Made by a program: the position numbers and the translations under genes. The notes under the pieces were generated by a model. It was not told the origin of the DNA. It ran no database searches and saw nothing but the letters and a program-made list of their open reading frames with translations. This document shows positions 25,395 through 34,062 of a stretch of 64,000 bases of DNA, piece by piece. Within the stretch, counting starts at the first letter, position 1, and each line of letters begins with the position of its first letter. This DNA is from an uncultured Muribaculaceae bacterium (GTDB taxonomy: Bacteria > Bacteroidota > Bacteroidia > Bacteroidales > Muribaculaceae), in NCBI GenBank assembly GCA_910585285.1, contig CAJUDL010000003.1, positions 1 to 64,000 on the forward strand, in the 5' to 3' direction.

Positions 25395-26060
25395 ATGCCA
25401 TTACATCTAAATACTGTAACACCTGCTCTCAAAAAAATTCTTTATGAATTAATGGATTGCAGATTATTTGACCCATTTAGATTAGTTGGCGGCACCAATC
25501 TTTGTTTACGTTTTGGGTATAGATTATCTTCAGATATCGATCTTTTTACTGATGCCGAATACGGAAGTTTGGATTTCAACAAAATTGAAAATTTCCTCCA
25601 ATCTAAGTTTCCTTTTTATGATTGCAACGACAAGCAAGAAATTGTAGGCATGGGAAGAGCATATTATATTGGATATGATGAAAACAATATAATAAAATTA
25701 GATTTAATGTATGAAAATGATCCCTTTCTAAAACCGGAAGAAACGATCGAAGGAATAAGAATGGCAAACGTTGAGGAAATTGCGATTATGAAACTTGATG
25801 CCATTTATACAGGAGGAAGAAAAAAAGACTTTTGGGATCTGCATTATCTTCTTTTCGATCTTGGGATGGATCTATCATACTTAATCCAATGCCATTCTGA
25901 CCGATTCCAGTATACACATGACTATGCTGAGATGATTCAGAATCTACTGAATTTTGACAAAGCCGATAATGAACCCGACCCAATCTGTTTACTTGGAAAA
26001 TCCTGGGATCTAATAAGAATGGACATAATTGATTCAGTAAATAAATTACCTCCTCCTTAA
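25395..26060 (+). CDS. AbiEii/AbiGii-type nucleotidyltransferase toxin
   Basis: A 221-residue protein of the AbiEii family, the toxin of type IV toxin-antitoxin and phage-abortive systems. Known members add nucleotides to tRNA or other acceptors. The hallmark GGTNLCLRFGYRLSSDIDL is at about 32-50, with Gly32-Gly33 and the metal aspartates Asp47 and Asp49. IKLDLMYEND and MANVEEIAIMKLDAIYTGGRKKDFWDLHYL complete the family signature. It looks intact. Direct 49-base repeats flank the two-gene unit. Confidence 0.85.
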   Translation: MPLHLNTVTPALKKILYELMDCRLFDPFRLVGGTNLCLRFGYRLSSDIDLFTDAEYGSLDFNKIENFLQSKFPFYDCNDKQEIVGMGRAYYIGYDENNIIKLDLMYENDPFLKPEETIEGIRMANVEEIAIMKLDAIYTGGRKKDFWDLHYLLFDLGMDLSYLIQCHSDRFQYTHDYAEMIQNLLNFDKADNEPDPICLLGKSWDLIRMDIIDSVNKLPPP

Positions 26061-26092
26061 ATGGCAAGTTAAAAACTCAATTCCTTTCCCAG

Positions 26093-26141
26093 TCTGGCGC
26101 AGCCGGTTGAGTGAAGGCACCTTGGTGCCCCGTAAGCCGTC
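26093..26141 (+). repeat. dispersed 49-base repeat, copy 3
   Basis: Nearly identical to copy 1 (CGTAAGCC instead of CGTATGCC), 32 bases after the AbiEii-type gene and in the same orientation as copy 2. Confidence 0.9.
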
Positions 26142-26179
26142 CTTTACTGATGGGAGCAAATCCCCATTCTCATCAAATA

Positions 26180-26674
26180 CTATTCTTTCCGGAATCGAGA
26201 AAAGAATCCTTTCTTTGGAGGCTCCATAATTGGGTCGTATTTTATTGCATTCTTAACTATCTGAGCGGTTTCATAATCTACAGCATGAAATATTGCATTC
26301 AGATCTGCATTAAAGACCTCCTCTGAAAATGTCAATCCATCGGTATTTGTACCTTTGAAGAAACCCAAGCAGCCATCTTCCCTATCAAGAAACGCGCAAG
26401 CCAATGATGACCTAAGATTAAATTCATTTACCGCTATTAACCCTCCTTGAATAGATGTGACAGGAATCCTCGAATCCCGAGGAAATCCGATAATCTGATA
26501 CATTTCCCTACCTCGAAAAATTCGTATATTCAAATCTATCCCCTCGTTCTTTAAATTAAAACCAGTTCGAAAAGTATCTATTTTATCATTGTTATCCTCT
26601 TCGCTCTCTTCAAGACTATATCTCCATTCGTTCTTCTCGAAAAAAGACTTAATCATTAACGTTACGGCATTCAT
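26180..26674 (-). CDS. protein of unknown function, possibly YbjN-like
   Basis: A 164-residue soluble protein without signal or membrane segment. The region about 10-110 (FFEKNEWRYSLEE, LNIRIFRGREMYQIIGFP, GGLIAVNEFNLRSSLACAFLDREDGCLGF) has the pattern of a YbjN/secretion-chaperone-like fold. This is a weak resemblance only. It ends in a basic tail, PPKKGFFSRFRKE. It lies 32 bases downstream of another unknown gene on the same strand. Codon use is AT-rich, like its neighbours in this accessory stretch. Confidence 0.65.
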   Translation of the reverse strand: MNAVTLMIKSFFEKNEWRYSLEESEEDNNDKIDTFRTGFNLKNEGIDLNIRIFRGREMYQIIGFPRDSRIPVTSIQGGLIAVNEFNLRSSLACAFLDREDGCLGFFKGTNTDGLTFSEEVFNADLNAIFHAVDYETAQIVKNAIKYDPIMEPPKKGFFSRFRKE

Positions 26675-26706
26675 AATTCTCTTATTTTCTAAAATTTAAT
26701 TGTTTA

Positions 26707-27513
26707 TTATAACCGATCTCTAATATATAAGATTTCATCCTTTAGCCATTTGTATTTTTCATCATTTTCATCTAAATCATTCATCAAGGATTCCATGTAT
26801 TCTATGTTACATTGATCTACCAACGTATAATACGAACATCCCAAACATATTACGATGAATATAGAAAAACAAATTAAAACGATTCCCCCAAAATAGGTGG
26901 CTTCCGATTTCGTATTTGAAGAACCCCATAGTATACAACCAAGAAAAAAGAGAAACAAGTTAAGCATTCCCACAATCCGAAACCTCTTAAGATAAGGAGG
27001 ACGCAACTTATTAAGTTCCAAACTTGCAATATACTTTTCTCTTTCCTTTTTTAGTTCCAGTTGCCTTTTATCTTCAATTTCCTGTTTTAATTCCCTTTCC
27101 TGTCTTTTAAGATCCTCGATTTCTTTCTGCTTCCAATAATCCAGAAGCGCCTGAAAAGTTGGGAAAGTAATATTTAATTCACTTTTCTCATTTATCATAA
27201 ATGAATACTCTGCCGTACCATCAAGTTGAAAAGCAAGTATATCTTTTGTTTGGGAAAATGTTGGATTAATAAGATATCTCTCATCTCCCATCGTAATAAG
27301 AATCTTATTTTCTGTAAGAAGTACATATTTGCCGATTGAAGCTTTCCCATTATGAGCAACTATGACTTGTCCATCCTGCTGAAATATATAAGACTCCTTT
27401 ATTCCATCATCACGAAGGATCCTCCAAGATTTATCGCACAGCACAGTCTTAACATCCAATACCTTATTGAATTGTCTAACTCTTTCGGATATATTTAATA
27501 AATATGTTTTCAT
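26707..27513 (-). CDS. unknown membrane protein with central coiled coil
   Basis: A 268-residue protein I cannot name. The N-terminal 110 residues look globular (FNKVLDVKTVLCDKSWRIL, YIFQQDGQVIVAHNGKASIGKYVLL). Residues about 125-165 are a highly charged coiled coil rich in Lys and Glu. Two membrane helices follow (about 180-200 and 208-230), then an acidic C-terminal helix region. This plan puts both ends in the cytoplasm. It has the same direction as its neighbours at 26180 and 27581. Confidence 0.65.
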   Translation of the reverse strand: MKTYLLNISERVRQFNKVLDVKTVLCDKSWRILRDDGIKESYIFQQDGQVIVAHNGKASIGKYVLLTENKILITMGDERYLINPTFSQTKDILAFQLDGTAEYSFMINEKSELNITFPTFQALLDYWKQKEIEDLKRQERELKQEIEDKRQLELKKEREKYIASLELNKLRPPYLKRFRIVGMLNLFLFFLGCILWGSSNTKSEATYFGGIVLICFSIFIVICLGCSYYTLVDQCNIEYMESLMNDLDENDEKYKWLKDEILYIRDRL

Positions 27514-27580
27514 CCTACGTAGAATAAAGTGTATTAAGGATTATATTTATTCAGCAAACGGGTATCGTAATATACTAAAT

Positions 27581-28138
27581 TTACAAGCTTATTATCATTG
27601 TTAATCCTCCATCAGAAGAATGAACTGAACGAAGACGGATCCAAGGTTTTTCAGGCTCTAAAATTCCACCCCATGAATAATATATATTTAAGGGATCATC
27701 GGAATCTCCATCTTCACTATGTCCCGACTTGTAGTATTTATCAATTTCATCAACAATAGAATTTACAGCTGTCATATCATTACGACTTGTGACAAATGTC
27801 AGTCCGGGATTAACCCCAAATTTAACACCTGCAAATTCCACAATTGCAAACTTCAACTTGCCATCATTCTCAGAAATACTATCAACTTTCAAGACTCCAG
27901 CTTTTGATAAATTATACATGATCGACAAATCATCTCGTTTCGTCATTACACCAAACAGTTCGATTTCCTCATCTCTTGATAATTCCGCCTCAGCATTCTT
28001 CATTTCCCCAACTTGATTCGAAGTGGTTTTAGACATAGACATCTTCTTATCCGAAACCTTCTCATCTGAATTCAGAATCCGGTTACAGCTCAGACAAAAC
28101 AATATGCCGACGCACATAAAAATGATTCGTAAAACCAT
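27581..28138 (-). CDS. predicted lipoprotein of unknown function
   Basis: A 185-residue protein with a lipoprotein signal: a hydrophobic start (MVLRIIFMCVGILFCLSC) ending in the lipobox Cys18. A Ser/Lys/Glu-rich linker (about 20-60) and a compact domain follow. No family is recognised. It is AT-rich and probably the first gene of the three-gene unknown cluster 28138 to 26180. Confidence 0.62.
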   Translation of the reverse strand: MVLRIIFMCVGILFCLSCNRILNSDEKVSDKKMSMSKTTSNQVGEMKNAEAELSRDEEIELFGVMTKRDDLSIMYNLSKAGVLKVDSISENDGKLKFAIVEFAGVKFGVNPGLTFVTSRNDMTAVNSIVDEIDKYYKSGHSEDGDSDDPLNIYYSWGGILEPEKPWIRLRSVHSSDGGLTMIISL

Positions 28139-28160
28139 ATCAATTATTAATATTTAGTTA

Positions 28161-28168
28161 CAAATTTA
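28161..28168 (-). promoter_or_regulatory. -7 box upstream of the lipoprotein gene
   Basis: On the minus strand TAAATTTG fits TAnnTTTG, about 23 bases before the start codon. No -33 TTTG at the expected distance. Confidence 0.4.
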
Positions 28169-28384
28169 TGTATTATTGCTATTTATCGGAATTTACCAAT
28201 AAGCGGCATCGCAATAAGAGTCTAATATTGTGCAAGGAATGTATACTTGCCAATCGAATATTTTATGCTTTAGGCAAAAATTACCGACTCGTTCTAAATG
28301 GATAAGACTTGCAAGTAAATTAGATTTATGGCAGAGTTAAACAATTTATCGAAAAGAATGAAACTTTAATTATAGTCTCCCCTG

Positions 28385-28429
28385 CCAATAACAAGTTATA
28401 ATTTTTTGCAAATGATAACTTGTTATTGG
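28385..28429 (-). terminator. 15-bp hairpin after the BIG2 protein gene
   Basis: CCAATAACAAGTTAT (28385-28399) pairs perfectly with 28415-28429 around a 15-base loop that is rich in T. No T-run follows on the minus strand, so termination is uncertain. The remaining 28169-28384 stretch shows no gene. Confidence 0.5.
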
Positions 28430-28459
28430 ATCATTAAATAATTTTTAGTTTCGTGAATC

Positions 28460-30709
28460 TCAGTTTATCATTACTTTATATTGTTTACCATTGTAGACTA
28501 CAATATAAACCCCTGACTTAAATTTTGCACCATTATATTTTCCCTCAAATACTTTATAACCATTAAGGTCATATATTGTGACATCGGTATTTAAGTCGGA
28601 TAATATTAACTCAATTCCTGAAACCTGTAAAACCGAGACCTTACACATTGCGATATAGCCTCCGTCATCAGAGGTAGCTGTAATTATAGATTCACCACTT
28701 TTAATTCCATAAACCATCCCTGAGCCAGACACTACTGCCACACTCGGATCAGAACTTGTCCACTTAACGTTCTTATTTGTTGCATTGAAAGGTGTTATTA
28801 TGGCTTCTAGCTGGATACTATTATCTTCAACGATATTAACCTCTGACATACTTAATGTTATGCCTTCCACCGGTTGTATGACAGTAATCTCACTAAAATC
28901 ACTTAGATTAGGATTGGAATTTGACATCGCAATAATTTTCACGATACCAGTGGAGATAGCGGCAACTTCTCCATATTCATTAACATTTGCAATATTTGGA
29001 TTTGATGATTCCCAGGTAACAGATTTATCAGAAGTAAAGGAGGGCGCCATCGTTACCTCCAAATTCACCGAATCACCTACATTTAATTTGACTGTTTTTG
29101 GTGAGACTGATATGGAGTCTGCTGTTTTTACAACGGTTACTTTGCAATATGATTTTAAGTTCCCATCATCAGTCGTAGCTGTTATGACAGATATCCCGGG
29201 ATTTAATGCAGTTATCATACCCGAATCAGACACATGACAAACCTCAGGAGTAGAACTTTCCCATTTAACTTTTTTATTCGATACATCAGCTGGTGAAAAT
29301 ATGCACTGTATTTGCAATGTCGAACCACTTTCAATGGAAACTTCTGCAGGCGTGATTTCAAATCCTATAGGATGCTGAAGTACTTCCATATTGTGATAAC
29401 CGCATATCCCATTATCACTTGTTGCTGTAATTGTCACCAGTCCTGCTTTCATTGCCGATACAATCCCTTCCGAGTTTATTGAGGCGATTGCATCATTAGA
29501 ACTTTCCCATTTTACATTATGGTTTATGGCATCCTCCGGAAAGATTTCACTCTCAAGATATGTCGTTTCTCCCGCATAGATAGTATTAACACCTTTTATC
29601 TTAACTCGGGACACCTCTACAATAGGCAATATCTCTTGCACATGCTTATTATTTACATCCACGTCCCAAGATAAAACTGTTTTGTATTTGTCAAAAGCAC
29701 TTTGTGGGACATAGAGTTTATTTACATAGATTAAATCAAAATTTATATTTTCTGGAGATTTAATATTGCAAATAATAACCTTTGCCTTAACACTTGCAGA
29801 AAAATAATCAAGTCCATCATGCAAGATAATGGTATCACACTCAAATTTTGTTAATTCCACAGGACTACCTTTATATCTGTTTTGTCCATTGAATATCTTT
29901 AACGACTCAGGAAGTGATATTGTTTTTCCATAGAAAGTCATTTTACTATTGTTCCAACTCCCATAAGAACTGGAAAGATAATCAGGAACATCCATGTCTT
30001 TGCTTCCTCCTATTTCTTCAATATGACCGGGCCATTTAATATTAGGATTCACGAACTTTGATATACCCGGATCACTATAGTAATTAGTTCTATAAAATTC
30101 TCGAAAAGCTCCATTTCTAATAACTTTTAATGATTCCGGAAAAGCATCAATCAGATAATCATCAATATCAAAATAAAGACGAAATGCATTTTCGCTAATT
30201 TCTTCCACATTTTCCCCTAATATGATTTTTTTTATATTTGAGCATGCATGATTTCGATATTGGTTTGGATCATTACCATAGGCAGATACGACACATTTGC
30301 TGTTTATTTGCAACGTGTCAATATAAGATTGTTCTCCAAGACTTAGCGTAAACTTATCCGATATCGGCATTGAAACTTTGCCTATAGTTTTGTAACCTAT
30401 TATAGAATTACCACTCTCATCTGTAATGTAGAGGTTATGACTCAACCTCATATACCCATCTGTTGATGTCGACTTGCTTAAATCTAGAACTTTCAGATTT
30501 CCCAAAGCTGCAATCTGGTTTATGAAGGTAAAGTCTGTTTTATTGATGTATCCAGAGACAAACAGATCTGTTACTTCTTTTTGTTGAATATAAGGAATCA
30601 AACTGGACAATGTGCCTGGTGTTTGACAATCTACTGCTATCTTCACACGATTTTCTGCGTTTACCCATAGAGTCGTCAATAAAAATACAACAAATATCAA
30701 TTTTTTCAT
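28460..30709 (-). CDS. secreted BIG2-repeat protein with leucine-rich N-terminal region
   Basis: A predicted surface or secreted protein of 749 residues. An 18-residue signal peptide (MKKLIFVVFLLTTLWVNA) is followed by an LRR_5-like region (about 20-360, with LGNLKVLDLSKS, EEISENAFRLYF, SLKVIRNGAFREF). Four BIG2 Ig-like repeats follow (about 365-690), each with a KWESSNDAIASINSEGIVSA-type core and a GxxxITATSDDG turn. The last 50 residues (VTIYDLNGYKVFEGKYNG...GVYIVVYNGKQYKVMI) look like a type IX secretion or related C-terminal sorting domain. I chose ATG 30709 because the signal peptide starts there. It is likely adhesive. Confidence 0.85.
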   Translation of the reverse strand: MKKLIFVVFLLTTLWVNAENRVKIAVDCQTPGTLSSLIPYIQQKEVTDLFVSGYINKTDFTFINQIAALGNLKVLDLSKSTSTDGYMRLSHNLYITDESGNSIIGYKTIGKVSMPISDKFTLSLGEQSYIDTLQINSKCVVSAYGNDPNQYRNHACSNIKKIILGENVEEISENAFRLYFDIDDYLIDAFPESLKVIRNGAFREFYRTNYYSDPGISKFVNPNIKWPGHIEEIGGSKDMDVPDYLSSSYGSWNNSKMTFYGKTISLPESLKIFNGQNRYKGSPVELTKFECDTIILHDGLDYFSASVKAKVIICNIKSPENINFDLIYVNKLYVPQSAFDKYKTVLSWDVDVNNKHVQEILPIVEVSRVKIKGVNTIYAGETTYLESEIFPEDAINHNVKWESSNDAIASINSEGIVSAMKAGLVTITATSDNGICGYHNMEVLQHPIGFEITPAEVSIESGSTLQIQCIFSPADVSNKKVKWESSTPEVCHVSDSGMITALNPGISVITATTDDGNLKSYCKVTVVKTADSISVSPKTVKLNVGDSVNLEVTMAPSFTSDKSVTWESSNPNIANVNEYGEVAAISTGIVKIIAMSNSNPNLSDFSEITVIQPVEGITLSMSEVNIVEDNSIQLEAIITPFNATNKNVKWTSSDPSVAVVSGSGMVYGIKSGESIITATSDDGGYIAMCKVSVLQVSGIELILSDLNTDVTIYDLNGYKVFEGKYNGAKFKSGVYIVVYNGKQYKVMIN

Positions 30710-30716
30710 AGTTATC

Positions 30717-31004
30717 TTATTTAAGATTTGCATTTATATGATCTTTAAGTATAGATAATATAACCGGTGTATCAGACTCAATATTATAAATAAAGTCTTC
30801 AAAAATATCACCCATGCGTTTGCATACTATGCTATAGATATCATCCTCATTTAAGATTGATATGATATTTTCAGAAATAAGGAAAAGCCCTTCTGACAAA
30901 TCCGCTGCGTTTTCTCCCAAAGAATTACGCTTCAATATACAATATGAATTATACAATGATTCAAGATGTTGAATCGTCGCGTCTGCAACTCTTACTTCAT
31001 CCAT
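30717..31004 (-). CDS. small unknown protein upstream of the BIG2 gene
   Basis: A 95-residue, mainly helical, acidic protein with no signal peptide and no recognised family. It stops 7 bases before the BIG2 gene start, so the two are probably co-transcribed. It is preceded by a long structured leader with a consensus promoter at 31378-31408. Confidence 0.6.
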   Translation of the reverse strand: MDEVRVADATIQHLESLYNSYCILKRNSLGENAADLSEGLFLISENIISILNEDDIYSIVCKRMGDIFEDFIYNIESDTPVILSILKDHINANLK

Positions 31005-31051
31005 AATTATCTGTTCTTGCCGCGGTCATCCCCTCGTTGGCAGTAGATTGG

Positions 31052-31155
31052 ATTATACAAGAAAAGCGTAGGAGTCTGTATCGGTTGTCGTCCTACGGTT
31101 TGAGGCTTCTCGCATTGCCCTATCTAAGTTGGACGGCAACGAGAAGCCCTACGCT
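31052..31155 (-). ncRNA. structured leader or small RNA candidate
   Basis: Nested pairing is visible: GGCTTCTCG with a two-base bulge and TTGCC pairs with GGCAACGAGAAGCC (about 31103-31147). The flanking ATACAAG..GCGTAGG (about 31054-31074) can pair with CCTACGCTTGTAT (about 31147-31160). The same GTAGGA can instead pair with TCCTAC near 31090, so two exclusive folds exist. With the promoter at 31378-31408 this gives a minus-strand transcript of about 370 bases before the next start codon. The other parts of 31005-31668 show no convincing gene. Confidence 0.4.
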
Positions 31156-31377
31156 TGTATATGCAAACTATATTTCCGGTTATATTTCTTCCGAAATACC
31201 ATACCGAAAACAAGATAATTACATATCCACGGGCATCCATCGTTGCTCAATCCTTGACCTAGATAGAAATTTTGCGAGAATTTCAAACCGTCAAGAATCA
31301 GCGCGGATAAACGCTTTTCATTATGTCTGTATCCCACCCTCAACCCCCTCAACTAGGGCTTCAAGCAGTCTGCGTTG

Positions 31378-31408
31378 CAAAGTTAATACAAAATTCGAGT
31401 GTTACAAA
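31378..31408 (-). promoter_or_regulatory. consensus promoter, minus strand
   Basis: On the minus strand TTTG (31408-31405), exactly 19 bases, then TAACTTTG (31385-31378) matches the Bacteroidota consensus fully. The nearest start codon downstream is 31004, about 370 bases away. Confidence 0.7.
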
Positions 31409-31668
31409 AACATTTATAACAAAAAATTACATTACAAAAATTTAGAAATTCATCAAAAGCTTGTCATATTTACTTTTTATGGACTAAGAATAGTATTGTA
31501 ATATAAACTTAGTTCTGGATCCAGATATAGATTGCAACAAGAGGGAAATTATAGATTCGTCCGACAGTGCAACCGGGATATGGCTCATAATCTCGCGTTA
31601 ACAACGACACTTTGCCATCGAGAGAGTATAACCTCATTCTAATCTGGGCTCAATCCCCTCAACCGCTT

Positions 31669-33999
31669 TTATCGGAGGAGTTTCGGGGCGTGGAAGAGGA
31701 GGCCGAAGTTGATGCCGATGTTCCAGTTGTGGGCTGGATAGGAGAGGTAGTTGCCGTAGAGAGAGAGGCTGGCGAAGGGGAAGTTGTAGACGGCGGCTAC
31801 CTCACCGATGAATTCTGCTTTGCGGAACCATCCGTCGTAGCGGGCTCGCTCTCTATCCGGCACAAGATTCCTTATCGGAGAATATACATAGAAATCCCCT
31901 CTCAACTGGAATTTACCTACCGGATTCCAAACCGGAATCAGACCCGCCGCCACATAATTGTCGGAGCGGAAGGCTTCATTGAAGTAGTTTTGAGTAGATG
32001 GTGTAGGGGCAAATGCTGCTGCATGTATCAAGGTGGCGGTATAATTCTGTCTCAGGTGTTGCAACGTGCCCATGGCATTCGCCATTACACCTAATTTTAC
32101 CTTGCGGTGCAGAGGGAAGAATTGCTTCCAGTAACCTTCCAAAGCCGCGCGCGGAGCGCCATTATACGATGTGCGCAGAGATTTGTCGCCATGAGGAGTA
32201 TAGCGCGACGATTCATAACTCAATGTCAGATTGGCTTTCCAGTGATAGCCGGCATTAGGATACATGTTGTCGTTGAGAAGATTGCTTTCCACTCCGGCGC
32301 GGAATACTCCCAACTGATATTGTGTCTTATCTTTGGATGTCTGCGAATAGTCAGTCACGTTTGTGGGGTAATACGAATCCGACATATAGCCGTAACCCAA
32401 GCTTGCATATCCCTTGGCTCGCATACCGATTGCCCATTCATATGAGGCACGTATGAAGTTATCAACCTCAGTGATGAAGGTTGGTGTGGAATTTTCATAA
32501 AACAGCAGCTGCGAGTCGTAGAATTTCTGACGGCTCATAACTCCCTCAACCCTGACGAACGAAGGCACAGAACTGCGGATAGTGAATTTACCGCTTACCA
32601 TTCCGGCAAGATATGACTGTCCTACCCATCCGCTCACATTGACATCAAGAGAGTTGAAACTTAACGAATGATATCCGAAATCCACATAGAGCATACTGTT
32701 GGCAGTGGATGTTATCCATCCTCCGACCCCCAGCGACCATGGGCGCTGAAGCGAAGCTTCGAGAAGGAGTGTGTTGCGATTATTCTTACACATCTCAAGC
32801 TGAGGCACAAGATTGCGCAGTGTGCCGTCTGTTACCGCACGATAATAAGAATTCTCTACCCTATCGATTCCTATCGGTTTGCGACCATTACCCTCGAAAA
32901 GATATTCCAGATAGCGAGCCTGCTCCCCTTTGGCTCCTGTCACCTCCACTGAATCAAACGTCAGCGCGGGAGTTCGGGAAGCAAAGGTTTCACGACGTGC
33001 CGTAACCTCATTCAAAGGCACACGCGCATGAATACGTTTCTTTATGGAATCCACCATCTCCATTCCAGTCTTATAACCGATGTCATAAATGGTCTGGGCT
33101 TTGGCAAAATCGAGAACTCCAAAATCGAGCACCGGAACTTGGATCTTAATGCCATTCTTTGCCGGCACGCTATAATCATTGTTCTGGATAATCATATCCT
33201 CCAACTGACTATACACATTATTTGGCTGAGGTTTCTTATCGGCTCCCGACACCGACACACCGATAATAAAATCAGGATGAAACGCCGTCTCCATAACATC
33301 AACCGGGAAATTATCGTAAATTCCTCCGTCATAAACAAGCACCCCATCCATCTTTATCGGCTTGAACACAAAAGGGAAACTCATCGAGGCGCGCACGGCG
33401 TCTCCCAAAGAACCACCATGAAGAACTATCTTGCGTTTGTGATACACATCACTCGTGACGCATCGGAATGGCACAAAAAGTTTATTGAAGTTCCTCTGAC
33501 ATTGCAGGGTATAGGGTCCGTATATCTTCAGAAATTCTATGTTCATCGGAAGCGGACTCACAAGATTTGAGGGTAGAATCTGATTCAGAAAAGCAGTGGT
33601 GTCGCGCAGATTGATGTTTGCTGTAAGCCATCGCGGAGTTGGCGAAGGCTGGGTGAGGTAATACTTATGGTCCGGATTGATCACACCAGTGCTCCAATAA
33701 ATAAAATCGGGAGCGGTAAAAAACTTTATCATCTTCTCGGGTGACCATCCGCAGGAATAGAGACTGCCGACAATTGCACCCATGGATGTTCCTGCTACAT
33801 AATCAATTGGAATGTCGTTATCCTCCAGAGCCTTGATCACGCCGACATGAGCAATACCTTTCGCACCGCCTCCACTAAGCACCAATCCTACTCGTTCTCT
33901 CCCACCGCTACGAACAACACTATCATTGCCTGTTTGAGAAAATGATACGTTACATGCCAATACCGCCAGAAGCATTGACAGGAATACCCTTTTTACCAT
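31669..33999 (-). CDS. patatin-like phospholipase with outer-membrane barrel
   Basis: A 776-residue protein of the patatin/BamA-like (type Vd, PlpD-type) kind: phospholipase domain plus C-terminal beta-barrel in the outer membrane. A signal peptide (about 1-21) precedes the patatin domain (about 38-240), with oxyanion GGGAKG, nucleophile motif GTSMG and the DGG motif (VYDGGIYDNFP) carrying the catalytic Asp. A POTRA-like segment (about 325-395) and a barrel of alternating aromatic strands (about 410-776) follow. The last codons are C-rich and G-poor on the coding strand. Confidence 0.9.
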   Translation of the reverse strand: MVKRVFLSMLLAVLACNVSFSQTGNDSVVRSGGRERVGLVLSGGGAKGIAHVGVIKALEDNDIPIDYVAGTSMGAIVGSLYSCGWSPEKMIKFFTAPDFIYWSTGVINPDHKYYLTQPSPTPRWLTANINLRDTTAFLNQILPSNLVSPLPMNIEFLKIYGPYTLQCQRNFNKLFVPFRCVTSDVYHKRKIVLHGGSLGDAVRASMSFPFVFKPIKMDGVLVYDGGIYDNFPVDVMETAFHPDFIIGVSVSGADKKPQPNNVYSQLEDMIIQNNDYSVPAKNGIKIQVPVLDFGVLDFAKAQTIYDIGYKTGMEMVDSIKKRIHARVPLNEVTARRETFASRTPALTFDSVEVTGAKGEQARYLEYLFEGNGRKPIGIDRVENSYYRAVTDGTLRNLVPQLEMCKNNRNTLLLEASLQRPWSLGVGGWITSTANSMLYVDFGYHSLSFNSLDVNVSGWVGQSYLAGMVSGKFTIRSSVPSFVRVEGVMSRQKFYDSQLLFYENSTPTFITEVDNFIRASYEWAIGMRAKGYASLGYGYMSDSYYPTNVTDYSQTSKDKTQYQLGVFRAGVESNLLNDNMYPNAGYHWKANLTLSYESSRYTPHGDKSLRTSYNGAPRAALEGYWKQFFPLHRKVKLGVMANAMGTLQHLRQNYTATLIHAAAFAPTPSTQNYFNEAFRSDNYVAAGLIPVWNPVGKFQLRGDFYVYSPIRNLVPDRERARYDGWFRKAEFIGEVAAVYNFPFASLSLYGNYLSYPAHNWNIGINFGLLFHAPKLLR

Positions 34000-34062
34000 A
34001 ACCTTGATGTTAAGATTCTTTAATCACCTTTAAACATTAACAACAAATGGCACCGTATGGTT

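Noticed and set aside
31037..31501. 154-codon open frame on the + strand, and a 67-codon frame opposite it
   Set aside because: No signal, family motif or plausible composition; it crosses the inverted repeat and the minus-strand promoter. Treated as non-coding.
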